A DNA stretch of 7,413 nt. Origin: Betaproteobacteria bacterium (GTDB lineage: Bacteria; Pseudomonadota; Gammaproteobacteria; Burkholderiales; SG8-39). Both the position numbers and the translations under genes were made by a program. The stretch spans positions 1 through 7,413 of the forward strand of contig VBCT01000167.1 in the NCBI GenBank assembly GCA_005882235.1, written 5' to 3'. A model generated the notes under the pieces. That model ran no database searches, was not told the origin of the DNA, and saw only the letters and a program-made list of their open reading frames with translations. Positions 1 to 6,627 of this stretch are shown piece by piece (the stretch's first letter is position 1; each line of letters begins with the position of its first letter).

Positions 1-1139
1 ACCGACTCGCCGTCGCGTACTCCCGTGCGCACCGTGACGCTGCCGCCCGCCTGGGTGTACGCAAGCGCGTTGTCGAGCAGGTTCGCGACCAGTTCGCGCA
101 GCAGAAGAGGTTCACCCAGGGTCCATGCATCATCGAGCTCGAAGCCGAGATCGATGTTTTTCCCGACGGCACGCTGCACCCAATCGCGCAGATCGCGGCT
201 GATGAGCTCGTGCAGGTTGACGGGCTGGCCGCCGCTCGCCGCTTCTCCCGGTTCCGCGCGGGCCAGAGTCAGCAGCTGGTTGACGAGGTGGCTCGTTCGC
301 TGAGTCTCTCCTGCGATCATATCCAGAAGGGAACTCAGTTCCGCAGTCGAAGGCTGGCGGCGCGCGAGCTCCGCGTGAGTCTTGAGTCCGGCAAGAGGTG
401 TTCGCAGCTGGTGCGCCGCGTTGGCGATGAAGCGCTGCTGCGATTCGATTGCCGCGTTCAGCCGGGAGAGCAGCCGGTTGAGCGCGCTTACGAGCGAGCG
501 CACCTCCTGCGGCTTGTCTTGCTCCGACACAGGGCGAAGGTCGCGCGGAGAACGTGCCGCGATCTCGTCGCGAAGGCGATCCAGGGGCCTGAGTCCCTGG
601 CCGATGCCGAGCCAGAAAAGAGCGACCGCGACGAACGCGATCAGAACCTGGGGCACCGTCGAGGCAACCAGGAGCTCCAGCACGAGCTTGTCTCTCTTCA
701 CCAGCGTCTCTGCAACCTGGACGATCGCGGTTCCGGTCTCGACTTCGACCGCGCGGGCCGCGACGCGCACGCGCTCGCCCTCGAGCTTTGCGTCGTAGAA
801 GACATGTTCCTCCGGAGCCAGGCGCTCGGGAGGCGCGGGCAGCCGCGGCGTCCCGGCGATCAGCTCGCTATTGGGACCCAAGACCTGATAGTAGACACGG
901 TCCTCGGTATCGATGCGCAGCGCTTCGATCGCGATCGAAGGCAGGTCGAGCTCGAGCCGGCTGCCGGTGCGGCGAAGGTGACTGGCAATCGCAAGGACCG
1001 GATCGAGAAGCGCGCTGTCGTAGGCCTTGGTCGCCGCATCGAGCGCGATGCGATAGGAAACGAAGCTTCCCGCCACAACCAGCAACAGCAACGGGCCGAT
1101 CAGCCAATAGGTGAGATGCCGGCGAAGGCTAGACTGCAT
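1..1139 (-). CDS. Sensor histidine kinase, TctE/QseC-like, 3' end cut by window edge
   Basis: Membrane sensor kinase that should autophosphorylate on histidine and pass the phosphate to the regulator encoded just upstream. Reading leftward from the ATG at 1139 gives 379 codons with no stop. Visible parts: a transmembrane segment at about residues 11-30, a periplasmic region at about 31-155 resembling the two-component sensor kinase N-terminal (2CSK_N) type, a second membrane segment at about 157-178, a linker, and the phospho-acceptor motif FIANAAHQLRTPL with His243. The ATP-binding domain begins near residue 340, with an N box whose Asn353 and Asn357 lie in ELVANLLDNALAYT. The glycine-rich ATP-lid boxes and the stop lie outside the window. 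The start overlaps the regulator's end by 11 nt, so translation is probably coupled. The family match to TctE (tricarboxylate sensing) is by architecture only; the signal is unknown. Confidence 0.93.
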   Translation of the reverse strand, partial: MQSSLRRHLTYWLIGPLLLLVVAGSFVSYRIALDAATKAYDSALLDPVLAIASHLRRTGSRLELDLPSIAIEALRIDTEDRVYYQVLGPNSELIAGTPRLPAPPERLAPEEHVFYDAKLEGERVRVAARAVEVETGTAIVQVAETLVKRDKLVLELLVASTVPQVLIAFVAVALFWLGIGQGLRPLDRLRDEIAARSPRDLRPVSEQDKPQEVRSLVSALNRLLSRLNAAIESQQRFIANAAHQLRTPLAGLKTHAELARRQPSTAELSSLLDMIAGETQRTSHLVNQLLTLARAEPGEAASGGQPVNLHELISRDLRDWVQRAVGKNIDLGFELDDAWTLGEPLLLRELVANLLDNALAYTQAGGSVTVRTGVRDGES

Positions 1140-1803
1140 CCGGATCTTCGACCATGTAGCCGAATCCTCGCACCGTGCGAATCCTGATTCCTGCGTCGTG
1201 GAGCTTGGAGCGCAGCCGCGAGATATACACTTCGATGGCGTTGTGGGTCAGCGAGTCGTCCCAGCTGCACATGGCCTGCAGCATGTGCTCCTTGCTGACC
1301 ACCTGCCCGACCCGCATGAGCAGGTATTCGAGCACCGCCCACTCGCGCGGGGTGAGGTCGAGAAGGTCCGGCCCTATGCTCGCCCGTCGCGCCACTGTAT
1401 CGACGCTCAAGCGGCCGAAGCGCAGCTTGGGGCTCTTTACCGCTTGGCTGCGCCGGATAAGCGCTCTCACCCGCGCTTCGAGTTCCGGAAGCGAGAACGG
1501 TTTGGCGACGTAGTCGTCCGCTCCGAGATCGAGGCCGCGCACGCGGTCCGCCTCGGCGTCGTGGGCGGTCAGGATGAGGATGCTGCCGGAATGATTGTCG
1601 CGGCGCAGCTGGCGCAACACTTCGAACCCGTCGATGCCCGGAAGACTGACGTCGAGCACGACGAGGTCATAGTGTTCTTCCGCGCAGGCCCGCAACGCAA
1701 GCTCGCCCGATTCCGCGTGATCCACGGCGTAGCCCGACTGTCGCAACGTGCGCATCAGCCCGTCCGCCAACGCATTGTCGTCTTCGACTATCAGAACTCG
1801 CAT
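1129..1803 (-). CDS. OmpR-family DNA-binding response regulator (TctD/QseB-like)
   Basis: Cytoplasmic transcription factor activated by phosphorylation from the adjacent kinase. The chosen ATG at 1803 gives 224 residues, the normal family length, starting MRVLIVEDD. A possible start at 1926 would add a 41-residue tail that matches nothing in the family and would cross a terminator. Receiver domain, residues 1-115: acidic pair Asp8/Asp9, phospho-acceptor Asp51 in VVLDVSLPGIDGFE, Thr79 and Lys101 in YVAKPFS. Winged-helix DNA-binding domain, about residues 127-221: LTPREWAVLEYL, recognition helix region THNAIEVYISRLRSKL, and the wing RTVRGFGYMV. No good Shine-Dalgarno sequence precedes the ATG. 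A perfect inverted repeat lies 11-29 nt upstream and may serve autoregulation. The target genes are not visible here. Confidence 0.95.
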   Translation of the reverse strand: MRVLIVEDDNALADGLMRTLRQSGYAVDHAESGELALRACAEEHYDLVVLDVSLPGIDGFEVLRQLRRDNHSGSILILTAHDAEADRVRGLDLGADDYVAKPFSLPELEARVRALIRRSQAVKSPKLRFGRLSVDTVARRASIGPDLLDLTPREWAVLEYLLMRVGQVVSKEHMLQAMCSWDDSLTHNAIEVYISRLRSKLHDAGIRIRTVRGFGYMVEDPDAV

Positions 1804-1813
1804 GACAAGTGGT

Positions 1814-1832
1814 TGAACTTGTTCGAAGTTCA
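1814..1832. promoter_or_regulatory. Perfect inverted repeat upstream of the response regulator, possible operator
   Basis: TGAACTT and AAGTTCA form 7-bp perfect arms around a 5-bp spacer. The repeat sits 11-29 nt upstream of the regulator's start codon and touches the edge of the candidate -10 element, so it would cover the start of transcription. OmpR-family regulators more often bind direct repeats, so this could instead be bound by another factor, or act as a small hairpin in the mRNA leader. Confidence 0.35.
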
Positions 1833-1840
1833 GGATAGCA
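1832..1840 (-). promoter_or_regulatory. Candidate extended -10 element for the response regulator operon
   Basis: On the minus strand the sequence reads TGC-TATCCT, an extended -10 with 4 of 6 matches to TATAAT plus the upstream TG at the right distance. No recognisable -35 hexamer lies 16-19 bp upstream. Transcription would begin near 1824, leaving a leader of about 20 nt. Weak candidate; the regulator might need an activator. Confidence 0.25.
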
Positions 1841-1886
1841 CGCGGACGGGCCCCGGGTTCTTGAGCTGGGCACACGGACATCCCGG

Positions 1887-1923
1887 AAAAAAGTGCGTGG
1901 GAGCGCGAGCCGCGCCCCCACGC
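1887..1923 (-). terminator. Intrinsic (rho-independent) terminator for leftward transcription
   Basis: Read on the minus strand, a GC-rich hairpin (arms GCGTGGG/CCCACGC at 1895-1901 and 1917-1923, then one A/C mismatch, then five more pairs around a 3-nt loop at 1908-1910) is followed two bases later by six U residues (plus-strand A run 1887-1892). On the plus strand no U run follows, so the signal points left. It ends about 84 nt before the response regulator start, upstream of the candidate promoter, so it would insulate that operon, attenuate its leader, or end a small RNA. Confidence 0.72.
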
Positions 1924-1984
1924 CACAGAGGAGGAAAGAGACTACGCATGAAACTGTACGCGGGTCAGGCTTGCAATAACCTGA
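1887..1984 (-). ncRNA. Possible small RNA or leader RNA with anti-Shine-Dalgarno motif
   Basis: No gene in the window explains the leftward terminator at 1887-1923. Upstream of it on the minus strand are a stem-loop (1965-1984, UCAGGUU/AGCCUGA arms, AUUGCA loop) and a pyrimidine-rich stretch CUCUUUCCUCCUCU (1927-1940) that could pair with Shine-Dalgarno sequences. The 5' stem has a U-G wobble on the minus strand where the plus strand has a C/A mismatch, slightly favouring a leftward RNA. The size would be about 95-100 nt. No convincing promoter was found, and the boundaries are inferred from the structures only. Alternatives are a leader of the response regulator mRNA, or a terminator left from a lost gene. 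Confidence 0.3.
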
Positions 1985-2076
1985 TGCTAGACTTACAGAA
2001 CGCTGACATGTTTTCCTCGGTCCCGGATCGTCTTCCGCCGCTCGCAGACGAACCGCCGACGAGTCCTGGCCCGCGC

Positions 2077-2105
2077 GCGACACTCCGGCAAAAGCCTGAT
2101 AAAAT
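2077..2105 (+). promoter_or_regulatory. Sigma70-type promoter for the ndk-to-hisS operon
   Basis: GCGACA (2077-2082; 4 of 6 to TTGACA), a 17-bp spacer, and TAAAAT (2100-2105; 5 of 6 to TATAAT) preceded by the extended TGA motif at 2097-2099. It sits in the only AT-rich patch of the area and points at ndk. Transcription should start near 2112, giving a leader of about 49 nt. That leader begins with a small hairpin (GCGAG-TTT-CTCGT, 2116-2128) and ends with a good ribosome site, GGAG at 2150-2153, 7 nt before the ndk ATG. Confidence 0.6.
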
Positions 2106-2160
2106 AAAACGTTAGGCGAGTTTCTCGTGCCGCTTCCAGAATTCCAACCGGAGATCTTGC

Positions 2161-2586
2161 ATGGCTGTAGAGCGAACCTTGTCCATCGTCAAACCGGATG
2201 CGGTGGCGAAAAACGCCATCGGACAAATCTACTCTAAGTTCGAGCAGGCCGGCCTGAACATCGTGGCGGCGCGCATGCGCTATCTGTCGCAGAAGGAGGC
2301 CGAAGGCTTCTACGCGGTGCATCGCGAGCGTCCGTTTTTCCGCGATCTGGTCAGATTCATGATCTCCGGGCCGATCATGGTGCAGGTTCTGGAGGGCGAG
2401 GACGCCATTGCGAAGAACCGCGAGCTGATGGGTTCGACCGATCCGAAGAAGGCGAAAAAGGGCACGATCCGCGCCGATTTTGCCGGGAGCATCGATGCGA
2501 ACGCGGTGCACGGTTCCGACGGGCCCGATACCGCGCGCACCGAGATCGCCTACTTTTTCTCCGCATCCGAGATCTTTTCCCGTTAA
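2161..2586 (+). CDS. ndk: Nucleoside diphosphate kinase
   Basis: Transfers the gamma phosphate from ATP to other nucleoside diphosphates through a phosphohistidine, keeping NTP and dNTP pools balanced in the cytoplasm. The 141 residues match the usual bacterial length. It starts MAVERTLSIVKPDAV, with the nucleotide-binding Lys11. Other active-site residues are Tyr51, Arg87 and Thr93 in NRELMGSTDP, Arg104 and Asn114. The catalytic His117 is in the signature NAVHGSDG, and the protein ends with the usual EIAYFF segment. A ribosome site, GGAG, lies 7 nt before the ATG. It is the first gene of the rightward operon, directly behind the best promoter in the window, and its stop codon touches the rlmN start codon. 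Nothing unusual is seen in the protein. Confidence 0.98.
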   Translation: MAVERTLSIVKPDAVAKNAIGQIYSKFEQAGLNIVAARMRYLSQKEAEGFYAVHRERPFFRDLVRFMISGPIMVQVLEGEDAIAKNRELMGSTDPKKAKKGTIRADFAGSIDANAVHGSDGPDTARTEIAYFFSASEIFSR

Positions 2587-3669
2587 ATGAGCATCAATCT
2601 TCTCGACCTGGACGCCGAAGGGCTCGCCGCCTTCGTTGCGAGCCTCGAAGAGAAGCCGTTCCGGGCGCGACAGGTCAAGCGCTGGATACACCGTCTCGGT
2701 GAAGCGGATTTTGCGCGGATGAGCGACATCGCAAAACCGCTGCGCGAGAAGCTCCTGCGGACCGCGTGCGTTTCGCCACCGCGAATCGTGAGCGACAGCT
2801 TGGCCCGGGACGGGACTCGCAAGTGGCTGCTCGACGTAGGTAACGGCAATGCGGTCGAGGCGGTGTTCATACCCGAAACCAACCGTGGCACCTTGTGCAT
2901 CTCCACCCAGGCGGGTTGCACTCTTGCCTGCCAGTTCTGCTCGACCGGCAGGCAGGGATTCAACCGCAATCTCTCGGTGTCCGAGATCGTCGGACAGCTC
3001 TGGCTTGCCAACCGCGAGCTCGGCGCGGCAGCAGGCGGCGAACGCGTCATCAGCAACGTCGTGCTGATGGGGATGGGCGAGCCCCTGCTCAACTTCGACA
3101 ATACCGTCTCGGCGCTCAAGCTGATGATCGACGAGGACGCCTACGGGCTGTCGCGACGCCGCGTGACGCTCTCCACGTCCGGCATCGTGCCGATGATCGA
3201 CCGCCTGGCCGCGGAATGCCCGGTGGCGCTTGCGGTATCCTTGCACGCGCCGAACGACGCGCTGCGCGACACGCTCATGCCGATCAACCGCAAGTACCCG
3301 CTCGCCGAGTTGCTGGCCGCGTGCCGGCGGTACCTCGAACGCGCGCCGCGCGACTTCATTACCTTCGAATACGTCATGCTCGAAGGCGTCAACGACACCG
3401 ACGAGCACGCACGCCAGCTCATAGATTTGGTTTCGCGGGTGCCGTGCAAGATCAACCTGATTCCGTTCAATCCGTTCCCGAACTCGGGATTCGTGCGCTC
3501 GCCGCGCCGGGTGATCGAACGGTTCAGCGAGCTGCTCAGCGCATCCGGCGTCGTCACAACCACGCGTAAGACGCGCGGGGACGAAATCGACGCCGCGTGC
3601 GGACAACTCGCCGGAAAGATCCATGACCGCACGCGAAGGCCGGCGCGCCTGGAAGGGACGGGCTCTTGA
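2587..3669 (+). CDS. rlmN: 23S rRNA (adenine2503-C2) / tRNA (adenine37-C2) methyltransferase
   Basis: Radical SAM enzyme that methylates carbon 2 of A2503 in 23S rRNA and, in the known family, A37 of some tRNAs, aiding translational accuracy. At 360 residues it is close to family length. The N-terminal accessory domain covers about residues 1-95 (EEKPFRARQVKRWIH). The iron-sulfur motif is CTLACQFC, with Cys111, Cys115 and Cys118. Cys104 in GTLCIST and Cys338 in DEIDAACGQL correspond to the two catalytic cysteines of E. coli RlmN (Cys118 and Cys355); Cys338 carries the methyl intermediate. VLMGMGEPLLNF (about 159-170) is the SAM-binding segment, and AVSLHAPND is also characteristic. Having both catalytic cysteines and lacking Cfr-specific context favours RlmN over the resistance enzyme Cfr. 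The ATG follows the ndk stop with no gap and has no clear Shine-Dalgarno site, so translation is probably coupled to ndk. Confidence 0.98.
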   Translation: MSINLLDLDAEGLAAFVASLEEKPFRARQVKRWIHRLGEADFARMSDIAKPLREKLLRTACVSPPRIVSDSLARDGTRKWLLDVGNGNAVEAVFIPETNRGTLCISTQAGCTLACQFCSTGRQGFNRNLSVSEIVGQLWLANRELGAAAGGERVISNVVLMGMGEPLLNFDNTVSALKLMIDEDAYGLSRRRVTLSTSGIVPMIDRLAAECPVALAVSLHAPNDALRDTLMPINRKYPLAELLAACRRYLERAPRDFITFEYVMLEGVNDTDEHARQLIDLVSRVPCKINLIPFNPFPNSGFVRSPRRVIERFSELLSASGVVTTTRKTRGDEIDAACGQLAGKIHDRTRRPARLEGTGS

Positions 3670-4466
3670 ATCGATCGCGGGACGCCGCGACTGGCTTCGC
3701 CTGCGCCGCGGTGCTTTTCGGCTGCGCCGGGGGACCGCTCTCGGGGGACCTGCCCGGCCAGACCGATAGCGGAGCCATCATCGGGGAAGTGGCCGGCGGC
3801 CGGGAGCGCGCGCGCATTCATACGGAACTGGCCGGTGCCTACTATCAGCGGGGAAACCTCGGCGTGGCTCTCGCCGAAGCGCGCATCGCGATCGCGGCCG
3901 ACTCGGCTTACGCGCCCGCTTACAACGTGCTCGGCCTCGTGTACGGCGACCTGCGCGAAAAGGACCTGGCGGAGGAGGCGTTCGAGCGTTCGCTGAGATT
4001 CAATCCCAACGATCCGGACACCAATCACAACTACGCGTGGTTTCTATGCGAAAACAAGCGCGAGGAAGAGGCGATCCGATATTTTCTGATGGCGGTGCGA
4101 CACCCTCTTTACGCTACGCCGCAAAAGTCTTATGCGATGGCGGCGGTGTGTGCGATGCGCAAGAACAATGAACGCGACGCCTACGATTACCTCGACCGCG
4201 CACTGCGGCTGGATCCGAATTACTATCCGGCGTTGATCAATTTCGCGCAGCTCAAGTACCGGCGCGGGGAACTCGACGGCGCGCGCAACCTTGTGGGTCG
4301 TTACAACAAGGTCACCGAACCGACGGCGGAATCCTTGTGGCTTGCACTGCGGATTGAACGCAAACTGGGAGACTCCTCATCCGTGACGAGCTACGCCAAC
4401 CAGCTGCGTCGGCGCTTCCCCGGATCGAAGGAGTACCAGGAACTGCAGAAAGGGCGGTTCGAATGA
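3666..4466 (+). CDS. pilW: Type IV pilus biogenesis/stability TPR lipoprotein PilW (PilF)
   Basis: Probable outer-membrane lipoprotein that helps the PilQ secretin assemble and stabilises type IV pili. The 266 residues start at a TTG codon overlapping the rlmN stop by 4 nt (TTGA), with AAGG 9 nt upstream. The N-terminus has positive residues, a hydrophobic stretch and a lipobox-like VLFGC with Cys20; Phe at the -2 site is atypical. About six TPR-like helical pairs follow at about 49-82, 83-116, 117-150, 153-186, 187-220 and 222-255, with typical Ala-Leu-Tyr spacing (AYNVLGLVYGDL, AEEAFERSLRFNPND, ALINFAQLKYRRGE). The pattern NHNYAWFLC is characteristic of PilW/PilF. Position between rlmN and rodZ matches the conserved gene order. 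Whether this organism makes type IV pili cannot be judged here. Confidence 0.9.
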   Translation: MNRSRDAATGFACAAVLFGCAGGPLSGDLPGQTDSGAIIGEVAGGRERARIHTELAGAYYQRGNLGVALAEARIAIAADSAYAPAYNVLGLVYGDLREKDLAEEAFERSLRFNPNDPDTNHNYAWFLCENKREEEAIRYFLMAVRHPLYATPQKSYAMAAVCAMRKNNERDAYDYLDRALRLDPNYYPALINFAQLKYRRGELDGARNLVGRYNKVTEPTAESLWLALRIERKLGDSSSVTSYANQLRRRFPGSKEYQELQKGRFE

Positions 4467-5296
4467 ACGAGACGGCTGAATCCGGTGTGCCTTCCGCCAA
4501 GGCCGGACCCGGGCGGATGCTCGCTCAGCTGCGCGCCGAGCGCAAGCTCTCGCTCGCGGACGTCGCGCAACGGCTCAAGTACGGCGCGCGCCAGATCGAG
4601 GCGCTCGAAGCCGAGGAGTTCGACAAGCTGCCGGGAGCGACGTTCGTCCGCGGGATGGTGCGCGGCTACGCCAAGCTGCTCGAGACGGACCCGCAGCCCT
4701 TGCTCGATGAGCTCGAGCAGCGCTATGTGCCCGGGGAGATAGACCTCGATCTGCGCGACAAGGGCATCCCTTTCGTACCTAGCGGCAAGCGCGGCACCCG
4801 AGCCTACCTGGCTCTCTCGGTCCTCGCCCTCATCGTCGTGGCCGGAATACTCTACGAGTGGCGCGCGGGGGCTGTCCCTTGGGCGAGATTCGCGTCGAAT
4901 ACGCCTCCCCCGCAGAAGGAATCCAAGGCGCCTCCCGCGGTACAGCCCGCCGCGCCGCGTGCGGAAATGGAGGTTCCGGCGGCTCCGGCGGCGCCTTCGA
5001 CCGGTGTGGCGGAGACTCCCGCCCCAGAGGCGCAGCAGCCCTCGGCTGGCGGCGGAGGCGAAGGGCGGATTCGGCTCGAGTTCGACCGCGAATCCTGGGT
5101 CGAGATCAGGGACCGGGACGGCAAGACGCTAATGTCGCAACTGAACCCCGCCGGGAGCCGCAGGGTGGTCATCGGGCGGCGCCCTTTGTCCCTTGTGATC
5201 GGCAGCGGGGCGGCCGTGCGGCTCATCTACAACGACAAGCCCGTCGATCTGAAACCCTACATCCAGATCGAGGTCGCGCGACTGACACTGAATTGA
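4463..5296 (+). CDS. rodZ: RodZ-like helix-turn-helix membrane protein (DUF4115)
   Basis: Bitopic inner-membrane protein; RodZ links the MreB cytoskeleton to the cell-wall elongation machinery and so supports rod shape. Domains in order: an Xre-like helix-turn-helix (HTH_25) at about residues 16-85, including RKLSLADVAQRLKYGARQI and GATFVRGMVRGYAKLL; a basic stretch before one membrane helix at about 113-132; a Pro/Ala-rich periplasmic linker at about 146-199; and a C-terminal DUF4115 beta domain at about 202-274, including FDRESWVEIRDRDGK. At 277 residues it is shorter than the roughly 337-residue E. coli protein, mainly because of a short linker. The ATG overlaps the pilW stop (ATGA), with AAGGG 8 nt upstream. 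Function as a shape protein is inferred from architecture and neighbours. Confidence 0.92.
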   Translation: MNETAESGVPSAKAGPGRMLAQLRAERKLSLADVAQRLKYGARQIEALEAEEFDKLPGATFVRGMVRGYAKLLETDPQPLLDELEQRYVPGEIDLDLRDKGIPFVPSGKRGTRAYLALSVLALIVVAGILYEWRAGAVPWARFASNTPPPQKESKAPPAVQPAAPRAEMEVPAAPAAPSTGVAETPAPEAQQPSAGGGGEGRIRLEFDRESWVEIRDRDGKTLMSQLNPAGSRRVVIGRRPLSLVIGSGAAVRLIYNDKPVDLKPYIQIEVARLTLN

Positions 5297-5303
5297 ACGA
5301 CCG

Positions 5304-6617
5304 ATGACGAATATTTCCAGGCACAAGACGCGACAGGTTCGCGTCGGACACGCGCTGATCGGGGGAGGCGCGCCGGTCTTAGTGCAGTCTATGACCAACA
5401 CCGATACCGCCGATCTCCACGGCACCGCGACCCAGGTAGTCGAGCTTGCCCGTGCCGGTTCAGAAATCGTGCGTGTCACCGTCAACACCGCTGAGGCGGC
5501 GGCGCAGGTCCCGCGCATCCGCGAGCGCCTGGACGCCATGGGTTGCGACGTGCCCCTGGTGGGCGATTTCCATTTCAATGGGCACAAGCTCCTCGCCGAG
5601 CACCCCGATTGCGCGCGGGCGCTCGCAAAGTACCGGATCAACCCGGGCAATGTCGGGCGGGGCGCCAAGCGCGACGAGCAATTCGCGACGCTGATCGAGA
5701 TGGCCTGCCGCTACGACAAGCCCGTGAGAATCGGCGTCAACTGGGGCAGCCTCGATCAGGAGCTGCTTGCGCGGCTCATGGATGAGAACGCACGCACCGC
5801 AGAACCTGTCGATTCCGACACCGTAACGCGGCAGGCGCTGGTCGCCTCGGCGCTCGAATCGGCGGCGCGCGCTGAAAGCTTGGGTCTGGCCGGAAATCGC
5901 ATCGTGCTCTCGTGCAAAGTGAGCGGCGTCCAGGATCTGATCGCCGTGTACCGGGAGCTTGCCCGCCGCTGCGACTATCCGCTGCACCTCGGGCTCACCG
6001 AGGCGGGGATGGGAACAAAAGGCATCGTGGCTTCCACCGCCGCGCTCGGGGTCTTGCTGCAGGAGGGCATCGGCGACACGATTCGCATCTCGCTCACCCC
6101 CGAGCCCGGCGGAGACCGGACCCGCGAGGTCGTCGTCGCTCAGGAGCTGCTCCAGACGATGGGTTTGCGCTCGTTCTCGCCGATGGTGATCGCTTGCCCG
6201 GGTTGCGGCCGCACCACCAGCACCTATTTCCAGGAGCTGGCCGAAAAGATCCAGCGCTTCCTGCGCGAGCAGATGCCGCAGTGGCGCGAGCGCTATCCCG
6301 GAGTCGAAGACATGCACGTCGCGGTCATGGGCTGCGTCGTCAACGGGCCCGGCGAAAGCAAGCACGCCAATATCGGCATCAGCCTGCCCGGGTCCGGTGA
6401 GCGCCCGGTCGCGCCGGTCTACGTGGACGGAGTCAAGACTGTTACTCTGAAAGGCGAGCGGATCGCCGAGGAATTCCAGCAACTGGTCGAGGAGTACGTC
6501 CGCGCGACCTATGGGGAAGGCGGGCGCTTGCGCCGCGACGCGCCGCAAAAGAAGAGTCAGGGCAGCGATGGCGAAGCAGGCAACGACAAGACCATTCCCA
6601 TCCGGGCAACTCACTAG
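5304..6617 (+). CDS. ispG: 4-hydroxy-3-methylbut-2-enyl diphosphate synthase (IspG/GcpE)
   Basis: Catalyses the reductive ring opening of methylerythritol cyclodiphosphate to HMBPP, the next-to-last step of the MEP isoprenoid pathway, using a [4Fe-4S] cluster. It has 437 residues. The N-terminal barrel holds GGAPVLVQSMTNTDT, VPLVGDFHF and YRINPGNVG. The C-terminal cluster domain holds CPGCGR (Cys298, Cys301) and MGCVVNGPGE (Cys344, Glu351), the expected cluster ligands. Compared with the 372-residue E. coli enzyme there is extra sequence after GVNWGSL (about residues 150-180), around the TYFQELAEKIQRF region, and in a charged tail (about 405-437). The first two are normal for the longer beta/alphaproteobacterial form. 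The ATG lies 7 nt after the rodZ stop with no clear Shine-Dalgarno site, suggesting coupled translation. Confidence 0.97.
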   Translation: MTNISRHKTRQVRVGHALIGGGAPVLVQSMTNTDTADLHGTATQVVELARAGSEIVRVTVNTAEAAAQVPRIRERLDAMGCDVPLVGDFHFNGHKLLAEHPDCARALAKYRINPGNVGRGAKRDEQFATLIEMACRYDKPVRIGVNWGSLDQELLARLMDENARTAEPVDSDTVTRQALVASALESAARAESLGLAGNRIVLSCKVSGVQDLIAVYRELARRCDYPLHLGLTEAGMGTKGIVASTAALGVLLQEGIGDTIRISLTPEPGGDRTREVVVAQELLQTMGLRSFSPMVIACPGCGRTTSTYFQELAEKIQRFLREQMPQWRERYPGVEDMHVAVMGCVVNGPGESKHANIGISLPGSGERPVAPVYVDGVKTVTLKGERIAEEFQQLVEEYVRATYGEGGRLRRDAPQKKSQGSDGEAGNDKTIPIRATH

Positions 6618-6627
6618 ATCTCTTAAC

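Larger units (their letters stand above)
1804..2160. other. Divergent intergenic region between the two operons
   Basis: The 357-bp gap between the response regulator and ndk holds no recognised protein gene. From left to right it contains the inverted repeat and weak promoter of the regulator, the leftward terminator, a possible leftward RNA, and, at 2077-2160, the promoter and leader of the ndk operon. A 55-codon open frame at 1948-2115 on the plus strand is discussed as a competing reading but is not called as a gene. Confidence 0.8.

Noticed and set aside
210..1187. A 325-codon open frame on the plus strand over the histidine kinase
   Set aside because: The minus strand encodes a continuous kinase with the H-box and N-box motifs; the plus frame is its Arg-rich mirror.
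1804..1926. Upstream extension of the response regulator to an ATG at 1926
   Set aside because: The added 41 residues do not resemble a receiver domain, would cross the leftward terminator, and the 224-residue form already has the standard length and start MRVLIVEDD.
1971..1999. Rightward promoter TTGCAA-N17-TACAGA
   Set aside because: The -10 has only 3 of 6 matches and the promoter at 2077-2105 is far better placed and stronger for ndk.
1111..2115. A 334-codon open frame on the plus strand over the response regulator
   Set aside because: It is antisense to a clear OmpR-type regulator and shows no domain pattern. Only its last 55 codons lie outside the regulator, and these are treated as a separate finding.
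1993..3624. A 543-codon open frame on the minus strand across ndk and rlmN
   Set aside because: It is fully antisense to two genes with intact catalytic motifs, and its product is a low-complexity Arg/His/Asp-rich sequence typical of the mirror frame in high-GC coding DNA.
2587..3669. Cfr-type antibiotic resistance methyltransferase
   Set aside because: The gene sits in the conserved housekeeping order beside ndk and pilW and has RlmN length and motifs; nothing indicates transfer.
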